A DNA stretch of 45,929 bases from Jiella endophytica (GTDB lineage Bacteria > Pseudomonadota > Alphaproteobacteria > Rhizobiales > Rhizobiaceae): NCBI RefSeq assembly GCF_004519335.1, contig NZ_SOZD01000015.1, positions 1 through 45,929 of the forward strand, written 5' to 3'. Positions 8,563 to 16,858 of the stretch are shown here, piece by piece (position 1 is the stretch's first letter; each line of letters starts with the position of its first letter). The translations under genes were made by a program, and so were the position numbers. Under the pieces are notes generated by a model. It was not told where the DNA came from. It worked only from the letters and a program-made list of their open reading frames with translations, and made no database searches.

Positions 8563-10236
8563 TCAGGCGACGTTGGCCGCCATCGCCTGAACCATCTGGC
8601 GCGCCGGTTCGTGGCGCAGCGACACATGCCCGTGGAAACGGGCAAGATTGCCGCGGGATTTTTCGAGAAATGCGACGAAAGCCGAGATCTCCAGCGGGCG
8701 CGAGATGAAGAAGCCCTGGACATATTCGATGGCCGGCGACTTCTGCCGAAGCTGCTCGAGCCGTTCTTCGGTTTCGATCCCTTCGACGACGATGGCGCGG
8801 CCGGCTGCCTGGACCATCTCGATGGCGAGATCGAGCATCCGCGCCGCCACCGTCCCGTCGGGTGCCATGGCAAAGGCGCGATCGAGCTTGACGCCGTCGA
8901 CAGAGAGATCGACGAGGTTCTTGATGTTGGAATAGCCGGTGCCGAAGTCGTCGATCAGCACGCGGATACCTGCCGCGCGGAGATGGTCGACCCGAGCCTG
9001 CATGCATCTGACGTCGATCTCCTCGCTCTCGACCAGTTCGGCCACGAGGATGAAGCGGTCCTCGCTTCCGTCGAAGACGCGGAACACCGTCGGCAGCCGC
9101 GGATCGTTGAGGTCGCTGGGAAAGATGTTGAAGGTCACGACCAGCGGAACGCCCTTCGGCACCGCTTCGGAGAGTTCGCGATAGGCGCGCTCGACCACCA
9201 TGCGGGTGAATTCGAGCGTCATGGCGTTTTTCTCGACGATCGGAATGAAGGCATCGGGAAAGACGGTGCTTCCGTCGACGTCGCGCCACCTGGCGAGCAC
9301 TTCGCAGGCGCCGATCTGGCCGGTCTTGAGGTCCATGATGGGCTGGTAGACGCAGCGCACGGTATCGGGACCGAGCGTGCGCAGGAAGCGCGCCTCGAAC
9401 GACCAGCGGCGGGCGAGGCTCGACCGGGTCTGCGCCGATGCACCGATCGCCGCCAGCAAGGCGACGAACAGGATGCCCGGCACATAGTACCAATTGTCCG
9501 TGAAAAGCACCGTCAGCGAGGCGGTGCTGGCGACACAGACGACGCCGCCTTCGTAGCAGTCGATGGTCCTCAGCACGGGCGCCGTCGACCATAAGTCCAC
9601 GTTCGGGGAAACGAGGTTCTCGCGATAGATGCCCTCGACCCCCTTGCGGTGCCAGTGACGACCCGCCCCGACCAGGACGAGCTCGCTTTCCAGCCAGTTG
9701 CGTTCGGTAAGGACGTCGTCCGACGGCGGCCAGAAGACCACGGCGAACTGGCCACGCCGGGCGATGGAGGCGGTGAAATCCCAAAAGCCGGCGATGTCGA
9801 GACTGCGATCGACCCAGACGTCGATCGGGGCCCCCTTCGGAGTAAAAGCCAGATCCGGTTTGCCGAGAGCGACGGGCCTGTCCAGCCGCCCACGGCTGAC
9901 CGAACAGATGATCTTGTTGTTGCCATCAATGGCCATGAATTCGTTGAGGCCGTCGGGCAGCAGCGCCACCCGCCGCATCTCCGCCTGGAACTGCGGGCCG
10001 CAGAACCGCCCCGATGCCGCAGCGTTGAGTTGGCCGAAGGCTTTGACGATGGCAGTTTCCAGGGAAACGAACGGAGCCGTGGCCTGCTGGCTCTCGTCCT
10101 TCATCCGCGACTCTACGATGTGAAGGACCGCAAAGGCTGCACCAGCGCAGACCAGCAGGAAAGCTGCCAATCCCGCCATATACGCCGCAAAGCGCTGGCG
10201 CTCCGACGAGACGAAATTGACGATCAGCTTGGCCAT
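8563..10236 (-). CDS. Membrane-bound c-di-GMP phosphodiesterase with periplasmic CSS motif and EAL domain
   Basis: A 557-residue protein: transmembrane helix ~17-41, periplasmic domain ~42-250, second helix ~251-270, then a cytoplasmic EAL domain ~290-540. The periplasmic part has C79 and C111 (ICSVS), matching the CSS-motif redox sensor of PdeB/PdeC-type enzymes. In the EAL domain the signature reads EVL (E313) in place of EAL; the other metal and catalytic positions are present: N371, E401/E404, D430-D431 in DDFGTGYS, K451, E486 and Q508. Activity (c-di-GMP to pGpG) is therefore expected. There is no GGDEF domain. The ATG at 10236 has GAGGA upstream and is preferred to the frame opening at 10272. 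Confidence 0.92.
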   Translation of the reverse strand: MAKLIVNFVSSERQRFAAYMAGLAAFLLVCAGAAFAVLHIVESRMKDESQQATAPFVSLETAIVKAFGQLNAAASGRFCGPQFQAEMRRVALLPDGLNEFMAIDGNNKIICSVSRGRLDRPVALGKPDLAFTPKGAPIDVWVDRSLDIAGFWDFTASIARRGQFAVVFWPPSDDVLTERNWLESELVLVGAGRHWHRKGVEGIYRENLVSPNVDLWSTAPVLRTIDCYEGGVVCVASTASLTVLFTDNWYYVPGILFVALLAAIGASAQTRSSLARRWSFEARFLRTLGPDTVRCVYQPIMDLKTGQIGACEVLARWRDVDGSTVFPDAFIPIVEKNAMTLEFTRMVVERAYRELSEAVPKGVPLVVTFNIFPSDLNDPRLPTVFRVFDGSEDRFILVAELVESEEIDVRCMQARVDHLRAAGIRVLIDDFGTGYSNIKNLVDLSVDGVKLDRAFAMAPDGTVAARMLDLAIEMVQAAGRAIVVEGIETEERLEQLRQKSPAIEYVQGFFISRPLEISAFVAFLEKSRGNLARFHGHVSLRHEPARQMVQAMAANVA

Positions 10237-10471
10237 GGCGGTGTCCTCATCAACGCTAAGGAGAACATGCAACCGTCAACGATCGATTAAAACAATCAAA
10301 CGATCAAAGAACTAAGGCCCTCAAAGCAAAGCTATTTCCCGGCCCCGGAAGTCATTCGCTTTTTAGCGATCCGCTGTCAGATGGATTTGACAAGCACGCA
10401 GCCGATATTCGTAAGCTTTACTTGGCATCTCTAACGCGTCACCGGCGCATCGGGGCGAGCCATGCCGGACC

Positions 10472-10580
10472 AAACGAGAAAAGGCCCGCCCGGGGGAGGA
10501 CCGGGCGAGCCTTTTAAAATCAGCAAACGTTTGGGAGGAGGTGTTTGCCTGAGGGGTGTGTCTCACAAACTGAGACCTGC
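10472..10580 (-). ncRNA. Small RNA with anti-Shine-Dalgarno loops (suhB/MmgR- or alpha-r14-like)
   Basis: On the minus strand three stem-loops follow each other: GTCTCA/TGAGAC (10560-10576); GCAAAC/GTTTGC (10523-10548) with a loop holding ACCTCCTCCC; and a 15-bp terminator stem (10479-10515) with loop TCCTCCC and a T-rich tail. The one non-Watson-Crick position in the terminator (10486/10508) is G-U on the minus strand but C-A on the plus strand, which fixes the sense. A G-U also closes the middle stem only on this strand. Loops exposing CCUCCUCCC are the mark of the suhB/MmgR and alpha-r14 trans-acting sRNAs of rhizobia, which target ribosome binding sites. The 5' end is estimated. Confidence 0.72.
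10479..10515 (-). terminator. Rho-independent terminator of the small RNA
   Basis: A 15-bp stem with a seven-base loop (TCCTCCC on the minus strand) ending in TTTT. The single wobble pair exists only in the minus-strand transcript. It would also stop plus-strand transcription less well. Confidence 0.8.
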
Positions 10581-10597
10581 AGCCAGAGCATCCGGCT

Positions 10598-10610
10598 CAT
10601 GGCAGCCATG
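10598..10610. promoter_or_regulatory. Palindrome CATGGC-A-GCCATG in the presumed sRNA promoter
   Basis: A perfect 6-bp inverted repeat around one base, lying between a possible -35 element (CTTGTT, minus strand 10617-10612) and the estimated sRNA start near 10580. The -10 region is poor, which would fit an activator-dependent promoter. The binding protein is not identified. Confidence 0.4.
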
Positions 10611-10716
10611 CAACAAGAGCAAGGACTTGCATCGCCCCCTGCCTTCAATCTTTACCGACAGCAGTGGCCCGAAATCGGCATAGACTTTCGGAACGATGAT
10701 GCGCGTATCCAATGCG

Positions 10717-12336
10717 TCAAGGCGTCCCTGGCGCGCCCTGTCCGACGCGCGGTGCACCGACGTCCTCCTCCGCGACGGCGTCGCCCCAGGGTGACAGGAT
10801 CTCCGTCGCGCCGGAATTGAGCCCGCCCATCGCCATGACACCCGCCGGACAGGCGAAGGCATAGGGGAAGACCGTTCGCGGCGCGCGGGCGACCCGGAAG
10901 CGCTCGTTCAGCTGCGAGAGCTCCTCCTCCGCGAAAGCCGCATCGGCGATCACCGTGTCGCCGCCGGACACGTCGATCCGCGGCGCGTGGAAGGCCGTGT
11001 CGAGATCGTCGCCCTCGGCCATCATCCGGTGGGCGAGCTGCGCCACGGCGGGCAGGATCTTGCGGCCGCCCGACGCACCGATGGCGAAGCGGGCTTGCGC
11101 CGCCGTTCCGACCGCCGCCTCGCCGATCACCGGGCAGACGTTCATCAGGCAACGCTTGCCGGCGGCGAGCGAATTGGGCTTTCCGGCTTCGGGATCGAAC
11201 CACATGATGCCGTTGTTGAGGAGAAGGCCGGTGGAGGGCGAGACCACCCGCGAGCCGAACACCGACAGCAGCGTCTGGGTCATCGCCACCATGTTGCCAT
11301 GGCGGTCGACGACCGAAAAATGCGTCGTCGAACCCGGCGCGAGCGGGCTCTCGTGGTCTCCCATGGTGGCGAGGCGATCGGCATAGGCGCCGGACAACGC
11401 CTCGGCCATGGCGGCAAGCCTTCCGGCGCGATCGGCCGGCTGGCTGCTTCTCGCCAGACGGGCGAACACGTCGACGATGGTCGGCCCGGCGGTCAGCCGG
11501 GGCGTCGCGTGAAGGCGCCCGCCAAAGGCGTCGATGGAGAGCGGCTCGCCAATCTCCGCCCGGTAGCTCGCGAGATCCTCATAGGCGAGCGATCCGCCCT
11601 TTTCGGCAACGTCCTGCGCCAGCGCCCGGGCAACGTCACCCTCGTGGAACTCGCGCGGCCCGTTGCGGGCGATCTGTTCCAGCGTGTCGGCCAATCGCGG
11701 CATCTTCAGGCGGATGTCGGTGAGCGCCGTCCAGCCGCCGATCGGCGCGAACACGCCGTCCTCGAGGAACAGCGCCGCGGCATCGGCGTCCTTTGCCAGC
11801 GATCGTGCAGCCGAGGCGATGTTGAGGGCCGCGTACCAGTCGACCTTCAGCCCCTCGCTGGCAAGGCCGGCCGCCGGCGCGACGAGATCGCGCCAGGCCA
11901 TCCGGCCCCAGCGCTCGTGGGCGACGCCGATGCCATCGACGACGCCCGGCACTGCGACCGCCGTCGCACCCTCGATGTTGCGATCGTCCACCACCCGCCG
12001 CCAGGGGAAGAGATCGTCGGCGACGCCCTCGCCCGAAAGCGGGAAATCGCGCGGGTCGAGCCCGGCAGGGGCGCGCATGCCGTAGGTCACGGCATAGGGC
12101 CGGGCCTCGTCTGCCCGCCAGACCATCATCGCCCCGCCACCGGCCGGCCCGCTCATCCAGGGCTCGACCACGCCGATGGCGAAGGAGACGGCTGTCGCGG
12201 CGTCGATCGCATCGCCGCCGGCGGCAAGCACCTCGGCGCCGATTTCCGCGGCCCGGCGGTGCTGCGCCGCGACGATGCCGCCTCTGGAGACGCGCGCGGG
12301 CTTGGTGACGACGATGGAGCGGGAGAAGTTGTTCAC
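10717..12336 (-). CDS. Gamma-glutamyltransferase-family Ntn hydrolase, no signal peptide
   Basis: A 539-residue proenzyme of the gamma-glutamyltranspeptidase family. Such proteins self-cleave before a threonine that becomes the nucleophile; here T337 opens TTHFSVVDRHGNMVAMTQTL. Also visible are the N-terminal HRRAAEIGAEVLAAGGDAIDA, PWMSGPAGGGAMMV and the later LLLNNGIMWFDP and SGGRKILPAV segments. Known GGTs cleave gamma-glutamyl amides. The N-terminus (MNNFSRSIVVTKPA) has no export signal although GGTs are usually periplasmic, so this one probably acts in the cytoplasm on imported material. It lies 57 bases downstream of the IclR gene on the same strand and probably shares its transcript. 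Confidence 0.9.
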   Translation of the reverse strand: MNNFSRSIVVTKPARVSRGGIVAAQHRRAAEIGAEVLAAGGDAIDAATAVSFAIGVVEPWMSGPAGGGAMMVWRADEARPYAVTYGMRAPAGLDPRDFPLSGEGVADDLFPWRRVVDDRNIEGATAVAVPGVVDGIGVAHERWGRMAWRDLVAPAAGLASEGLKVDWYAALNIASAARSLAKDADAAALFLEDGVFAPIGGWTALTDIRLKMPRLADTLEQIARNGPREFHEGDVARALAQDVAEKGGSLAYEDLASYRAEIGEPLSIDAFGGRLHATPRLTAGPTIVDVFARLARSSQPADRAGRLAAMAEALSGAYADRLATMGDHESPLAPGSTTHFSVVDRHGNMVAMTQTLLSVFGSRVVSPSTGLLLNNGIMWFDPEAGKPNSLAAGKRCLMNVCPVIGEAAVGTAAQARFAIGASGGRKILPAVAQLAHRMMAEGDDLDTAFHAPRIDVSGGDTVIADAAFAEEELSQLNERFRVARAPRTVFPYAFACPAGVMAMGGLNSGATEILSPWGDAVAEEDVGAPRVGQGAPGTP

Positions 12337-12393
12337 GGGAAAGCTCTCCTTGAGGCGAGAGACGGGGTCAGGTTGCCCGACGCGGCGGCCGGG

Positions 12394-13170
12394 TCAGCCG
12401 ATCGCATTGGCGACGTCGAGCAGCGAGGGGACGACCTCGCTCCGCAGGCGTTCGCGGGTCCAGAGCGTGCCGCTCACCGAGCAGTGGATCGCGGCGTTGA
12501 CGCCGCCACCGCGGCCGACGGCGACGGCCACGGCGAGCTCGTTCATCTGCAGCTCGTCCTCGGCGATCGAGAAGCCGGTTTCGGCGGCGGACTCGACCAG
12601 CTCGGCGATCTTTCCGCGGTCCATCATCGTCGCCGGGGTGAAGCGGCGCAGCGGCCATTCCTCGACGCCGGTCGATCGCTCTGCAGGGCTGCGCCGGGCG
12701 AGCATCACCCGGCCGCTCGAGGTGTTGAGCGCCGGCACGCGCCGGCCGATGATCATCGCGGCATAGCTGGTGCGGGCGCTCGGCAGCCGTGCCGTATAGA
12801 CGATGTCGGTACCATCGAGCCGGGCGAAGTTGATGGTCTCGCCGAGATGCTGGCGAAGATCAATCAGCCGCGGCATCGCCGTCTGCACCAGCTCGTCGGA
12901 CCAGAGATAGGCGTTGGCGAGTTCGCTCATCCGGATCGACGGGCTGTAGCGGCGGGTCACCGGATCCTTGTCGAGATAGCCGAGCTCGTGGAACGTCGTC
13001 GTCAGCCGCTGCACCGTCGAGCGGTCGAAGCCGGTCTTTCGGGCAAGTTCCGTCAGCCCCATGCGTGGATGGTCCGGGTCGAAGGATTCCAGGAGCTTCA
13101 TCGCCTTTTCCAGTGACCCGAGGAAGTGGCCGTTCCTGCGTCTCTGTCCGTCACCCATCATGCACTGCAC
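12394..13170 (-). CDS. IclR-family transcriptional regulator
   Basis: 258 residues: an N-terminal winged helix (about 18-80; SLEKAMKLLESF, then LTELARKTGFDRSTVQRLTT as the recognition region) and an IclR ligand-binding domain (about 90-250, with ETINFARLDGTDIVY and SSGRVMLAR). It is divergent from the ABC importer genes and upstream of the GGT gene, so it most likely controls both sides in response to the imported compound or a product. Three ATG codons at 13170, 13161 and 13158 compete as start. An inverted repeat in the intergenic region is a candidate operator. Confidence 0.93.
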   Translation of the reverse strand: MQCMMGDGQRRRNGHFLGSLEKAMKLLESFDPDHPRMGLTELARKTGFDRSTVQRLTTTFHELGYLDKDPVTRRYSPSIRMSELANAYLWSDELVQTAMPRLIDLRQHLGETINFARLDGTDIVYTARLPSARTSYAAMIIGRRVPALNTSSGRVMLARRSPAERSTGVEEWPLRRFTPATMMDRGKIAELVESAAETGFSIAEDELQMNELAVAVAVGRGGGVNAAIHCSVSGTLWTRERLRSEVVPSLLDVANAIG

Positions 13171-13236
13171 ACTCTTTGCCCGATAATGCCTGTTGACTAA
13201 TTCGTAGTCGCGTTCTTACCATACCTCAATCCGCAT

Positions 13237-13258
13237 TTTAGTAGCGCAGTGCGCTAAA
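13237..13258. promoter_or_regulatory. Candidate IclR operator in the divergent promoter region
   Basis: An inverted repeat with core arms AGCGC and GCGCT separated by AGT, flanked by TTTAG on the left and AAA on the right. It sits between the IclR start and the binding protein start (13309), where a regulator of both directions would act. It is inferred from symmetry and location only. Confidence 0.55.
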
Positions 13259-13308
13259 GAGTGCGGATGTCCCCTGCGGCCCCGCCGCGCCTTACCGGAG
13301 ACGCCTGC

Positions 13309-14922
13309 ATGTCGATCTTTTCCCCTGCTTCCGCCTTCCGGCCCTCGCGGCTCGTCCGCTCGGCCCTCCTCGCTTCGGCGCTCGCCCTCGGCGCTCTCGC
13401 TGCCGGCCCGGCCGCAGCCCAGGAAATCCGGGCGGTGATGCATTCAGGCATCCGCGTGCTCGATCCGGTCATCACCACGGCGCACATCACCCGCAACCAC
13501 GGCTACATGATCTACGACACCCTGCTCGGGATGGACGAGAACCTGAAGCCGCAACCGCAAATGGCAAGCTGGACGGTCTCCGACGACAAGCTGACCTACA
13601 CCTTCACTTTGCGCGACGGGCTGAAATGGACCGACGGCAAGCCCGTCACCTCGGCCGACTGTGTCGCCTCGCTGAAGCGGTGGGGCGAGCGGGACGGCGG
13701 CGCGCAGCTGTTGTTCAAATATGTGAAGGGCCTCGAACCGAAGGACGACAAGACCTTCGTCATGACGCTGTCGCAGCCCTTCTCCTACGCCATCGAGCTG
13801 ATGGCCAAGCCCTCCGGCCTGCCGACCTTCATCATGCCGGAGCGGGTCGCCAAGACGCCGTCGAGCGAATCCATCACCGACTACACCGGCTCCGGCCCCT
13901 TCAAGTTCGTCGAGAGCGAGTTCGAGCCTGGCGTCAGGGCCGTCTACGAGAAGAACGAGGACTACGTTCCCCGCAAGGAGCCGGCGAGCTGGACGGCCGG
14001 CGGCAAGGTGGTGAAGGTCGACAAGGTCACCTGGGTGGTGATGCCCGACGCCCAGACCGCGGTGAACGCCATCAATTCCGGCGAGATCGACTATCTCGAG
14101 CAGACGCCGACCGACCTTCTGCCGCTGCTCGAGGCCAATCCCGAGCTGACGGTGATGACGCTGACCGATCTCGGCTACCAGACGATGGGCCGGCTGAACT
14201 GGCTCTACCCGCCCTTCGACAAGGTCGAGATCCGTCGCGCCGCGATGGCCGCACTCGGCCAGGAGCCGATCCTCGCGGCCCTTGTCGGCAATCCCGACTA
14301 CCAGTCGAAATGCGGCTCGATGTACGGCTGCAACACGCCCTACGCCACCGAGGCCGGCGACGAGTTGATCATGAAGGGCCCGCAGCCGGAAGTCGCCAAG
14401 AAGATGCTCGACGAGGCCGGTTACGACGGCACGCCGGTGGTCCTGATGCAGCCGACCGACGTCGGCTCGGTCGCGCCGCAGCCCGTCGTGGCCGCCCAGC
14501 TCCTGCGCCAGGCCGGCTTCACCGTCGACCTGCAACCGATGGACTGGCAGACCCTCGTCACCCGCCGGGCCAGCCAGTCCCCCGTCGCCCAGGGCGGTTG
14601 GAACATGTTCTTCACCAACTGGATCATTCCCGAGGTGTGGAGCCCGATCAACAATCCGATGCTCAACGGCGGCGGCAAGGAAGCGGCCTGGTTCGGCTGG
14701 CCGGACGATCCCGAACTCGACGAGATGCGGGTGAAATTCGCTGCCGCCGAGACGGAGGAAGAGCGCAAGACGATCGCTGCCGACATTCAGAAGCACGCCT
14801 ACGATGTCGTGAACTACATCCCCGTCGGCGAGTACAAGATCCCGACGACGGTCTCCAAGAAACTGAGCGGCATCGTCAAGATGCCGGTGCCGGTGTTCTG
14901 GAACGTCGAAAAGTCCGAATAG
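13309..14922 (+). CDS. ABC importer substrate-binding protein, family 5 (peptide/nickel/opine type)
   Basis: A 537-residue exported protein. A signal peptide of about 37 residues ends at GPAAAQE. The mature part is SBP_bac_5-like: MIYDTLLGMDENLKPQPQMA, DKLTYTFTLRDGLKWTDGKPV, TGSGPFKF and the C-terminal NYIPVGEY region. Such proteins deliver di- or oligopeptides, opines or related compounds to DppBCDF-type transporters. The ligand cannot be read from the sequence; the hydrolase genes downstream argue for a peptide-like amide. The frame opens at 13261, but the ATG at 13309 starts the signal peptide and follows CCGGAG. It is the first gene of a same-strand run that reaches 24001. Confidence 0.93.
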   Translation: MSIFSPASAFRPSRLVRSALLASALALGALAAGPAAAQEIRAVMHSGIRVLDPVITTAHITRNHGYMIYDTLLGMDENLKPQPQMASWTVSDDKLTYTFTLRDGLKWTDGKPVTSADCVASLKRWGERDGGAQLLFKYVKGLEPKDDKTFVMTLSQPFSYAIELMAKPSGLPTFIMPERVAKTPSSESITDYTGSGPFKFVESEFEPGVRAVYEKNEDYVPRKEPASWTAGGKVVKVDKVTWVVMPDAQTAVNAINSGEIDYLEQTPTDLLPLLEANPELTVMTLTDLGYQTMGRLNWLYPPFDKVEIRRAAMAALGQEPILAALVGNPDYQSKCGSMYGCNTPYATEAGDELIMKGPQPEVAKKMLDEAGYDGTPVVLMQPTDVGSVAPQPVVAAQLLRQAGFTVDLQPMDWQTLVTRRASQSPVAQGGWNMFFTNWIIPEVWSPINNPMLNGGGKEAAWFGWPDDPELDEMRVKFAAAETEEERKTIAADIQKHAYDVVNYIPVGEYKIPTTVSKKLSGIVKMPVPVFWNVEKSE

Positions 14923-15023
14923 GCAGGGCTTGATTCCTCCGGCGCTGCCGCCTTCCCGCGGCGGCGGCGGGCAGAATGCTCGGCGCCGCGCCAACCGACT
15001 TCATCGCCGCGAGGCAATTCTTC

Positions 15024-15965
15024 ATGCTGGCCTATATCGCCCGCCGCATCCTGGCTTCGGTCCCCGTGCTCGTCGTCGTGGCGCTGTTCGTGTTCCTGCT
15101 CCTGCGCCTGACGCCGGGCGATCCGGCCGCCATCCTCGCCGGGGATATGGCGACGCCCGAGCAGCTCGAGCGCATCCGCGAGAGCCTCGGCCTGAACGAG
15201 CCCCTCGCCAGCCAGTTCCTCACCTGGATCGGCCAGCTTCTTTCCGGCGACTTCGGCCGCTCGCTGATCTCGCACACGCCGGTGCTGACGCTGATCGGCC
15301 AGCGGCTCGAACCGACGCTGAGCCTTGCCATCGTAACGATGCTGATCACCCTTCTCCTGTCGATCCCGATGGGTGTCGTCGCGGCCTGGCGCCATGGCAG
15401 CCTGACCGATAATGCGGTGATGGCGATGTCGGTCCTCGGCTTCTCGATCCCGGTCTTCGTGACCGGCTACATCCTCATCCAGATCTTCGCGATCGATCTG
15501 CGGCTATTTCCCGTCCAGGGCTTCAAGAGTATCGGCAGCGGCGTCGGGCCGTTCCTGTCGCGCATCGTGCTGCCCGCCTTCACCCTGGCGACGATCTACA
15601 TCGCGCTGATCGCCCGGATGACCCGGGCGGCGATGCTGGAGGTTCTCGACGAAGACTATGTCCGCACCGCCCGGGCGAAAGGTCTCTCTGAGCGGGTCGT
15701 CCTGTTCCGCCACGCTTTGCGCAATGCCGCCGTGCCGATCCTCACCGTCGTCGGGACGGGGTTTGCCCTGATGATCTCCGGCGTCGTTGTCACCGAAAGC
15801 GTCTTCAACATTCCCGGCCTCGGCCGGCTCACCGTCGATGCGATCCTCGCGCGGGACTATCCGGTGATCCAGGCGCTGATCCTCCTCACCAGCGGCATCT
15901 ACGTCGTCATCAACCTCCTCATCGACATCTCCTATGCCTTCATGGATCCGAGGATCCGCTACTGA
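15024..15965 (+). CDS. ABC importer permease, DppB-like
   Basis: A 313-residue inner-membrane permease with six predicted helices. The N-terminal MLAYIARRILASVPVLVVV and the segment DYVRTARAKGLSERVVLFRH (the EAA loop contacting the ATPase) are typical of DppB/OppB. It pairs with the next gene to form the channel. The frame is open from 14976; the ATG at 15024 matches the usual family start and has GAGG 13 bases upstream. Its TGA overlaps the ATG of the next permease by one base. Confidence 0.94.
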   Translation: MLAYIARRILASVPVLVVVALFVFLLLRLTPGDPAAILAGDMATPEQLERIRESLGLNEPLASQFLTWIGQLLSGDFGRSLISHTPVLTLIGQRLEPTLSLAIVTMLITLLLSIPMGVVAAWRHGSLTDNAVMAMSVLGFSIPVFVTGYILIQIFAIDLRLFPVQGFKSIGSGVGPFLSRIVLPAFTLATIYIALIARMTRAAMLEVLDEDYVRTARAKGLSERVVLFRHALRNAAVPILTVVGTGFALMISGVVVTESVFNIPGLGRLTVDAILARDYPVIQALILLTSGIYVVINLLIDISYAFMDPRIRY

Positions 15966-16858
15966 TGGAGAGGAGAGACGCCACCGCCGATGCGGCCGAG
16001 CCGGTGATCCGCCGCCAGTTCCTGCCGAAAGTCGCCCTGTCGGACCTGCGGCTCGCCCCGACGATCGCCGCCGTCTGTCTGGCCGTCATCGTCATCGCCG
16101 CGCTGCTCGCGCCGCTGATCGCGCCCTATGACCCGATCGCGATGAACCCGATGGAGCGCCTCGCCTCGGCCTCCCTCACCCACCCCTTCGGCACCGACGC
16201 CTACGGCCGCGATGTCTTCTCGCGCACCCTCTACGGCGCCCGCATGTCGCTGATCATCGGCGTCGGCGCCGCCCTCGTGGCGGTTCTCGTCGGCCTGCCG
16301 CTCGGGCTTCTCGCCGGTTTCTTCCGGCTGCTCGACGCGGTGCTGATGCGGGTCATGGACGGGCTGATGGCGATTCCGTCGATCCTGCTCGCCATCGCCG
16401 TCGTCTCGCTCGCCGGATCGAGCCTGTGGACCGTGCTCGTCGCGATCACCATCCCGGAGATCCCGCGGGTGGTGCGGCTGGTGCGCTCGGTGGTGCTGTC
16501 GGCCCGCGAGGAGCCCTATGTCGAGGCGGCGATCGCCGTCGGTTCGAGCCTGCCGAAGATCATGTGGCGGCACCTGATGCCCAACACCCTGGCCCCCCTC
16601 ATCGTCCAGGCGACCTATGTCTGCGCCTCGGCGATCCTGACCGAGGCGATCCTCTCCTTCCTCGGCGCCGGCATCGGCACAGAGACCCCGTCCTGGGGCA
16701 ACATCATGTCCGAGGGCCGGCTGTACTTCCAGCTGAAGCCGGGGCTGATCTTCTGGCCGGGCCTGTTCCTGTCCCTGTCGATCCTGGCGATCAACATCCT
16801 TGGCGATACGGCCCGCGACGTCCTCGATCCGCGGCTCGGCAAGAAGAGGGACGGCTGA
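15965..16858 (+). CDS. ABC importer permease, DppC-like
   Basis: A 297-residue permease with an N-terminal cytoplasmic tail, then six helices. Family marks are HPFGTDAYGRDVFSRTLYGAR, the EAA loop EEPYVEAAIAVGSSLPKIMWRH and the C-terminal GDTARDVLDPRL. It partners with the DppB-like protein. TGATG overlaps on both sides (with the preceding permease and the following ATPase) show translational coupling. Confidence 0.95.
   Translation: MERRDATADAAEPVIRRQFLPKVALSDLRLAPTIAAVCLAVIVIAALLAPLIAPYDPIAMNPMERLASASLTHPFGTDAYGRDVFSRTLYGARMSLIIGVGAALVAVLVGLPLGLLAGFFRLLDAVLMRVMDGLMAIPSILLAIAVVSLAGSSLWTVLVAITIPEIPRVVRLVRSVVLSAREEPYVEAAIAVGSSLPKIMWRHLMPNTLAPLIVQATYVCASAILTEAILSFLGAGIGTETPSWGNIMSEGRLYFQLKPGLIFWPGLFLSLSILAINILGDTARDVLDPRLGKKRDG

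Noticed and set aside
10387-10420. TTGACA at 10387-10392 as a plus-strand promoter for a second RNA ending at the same terminator
   Set aside because: No acceptable -10 at 16-18 bases, and the terminator pairs better in the minus transcript.
10551-10605. 29-codon minus-strand frame overlapping the small RNA
   Set aside because: No ribosome binding site, and it runs through perfect stems whose G-U pairs indicate structured RNA. Not excluded, but less likely than the sRNA.
10987-13116. 709-codon plus-strand frame antisense to the GGT and IclR genes
   Set aside because: It covers two unrelated genes and the gap between them and has shadow-like composition.
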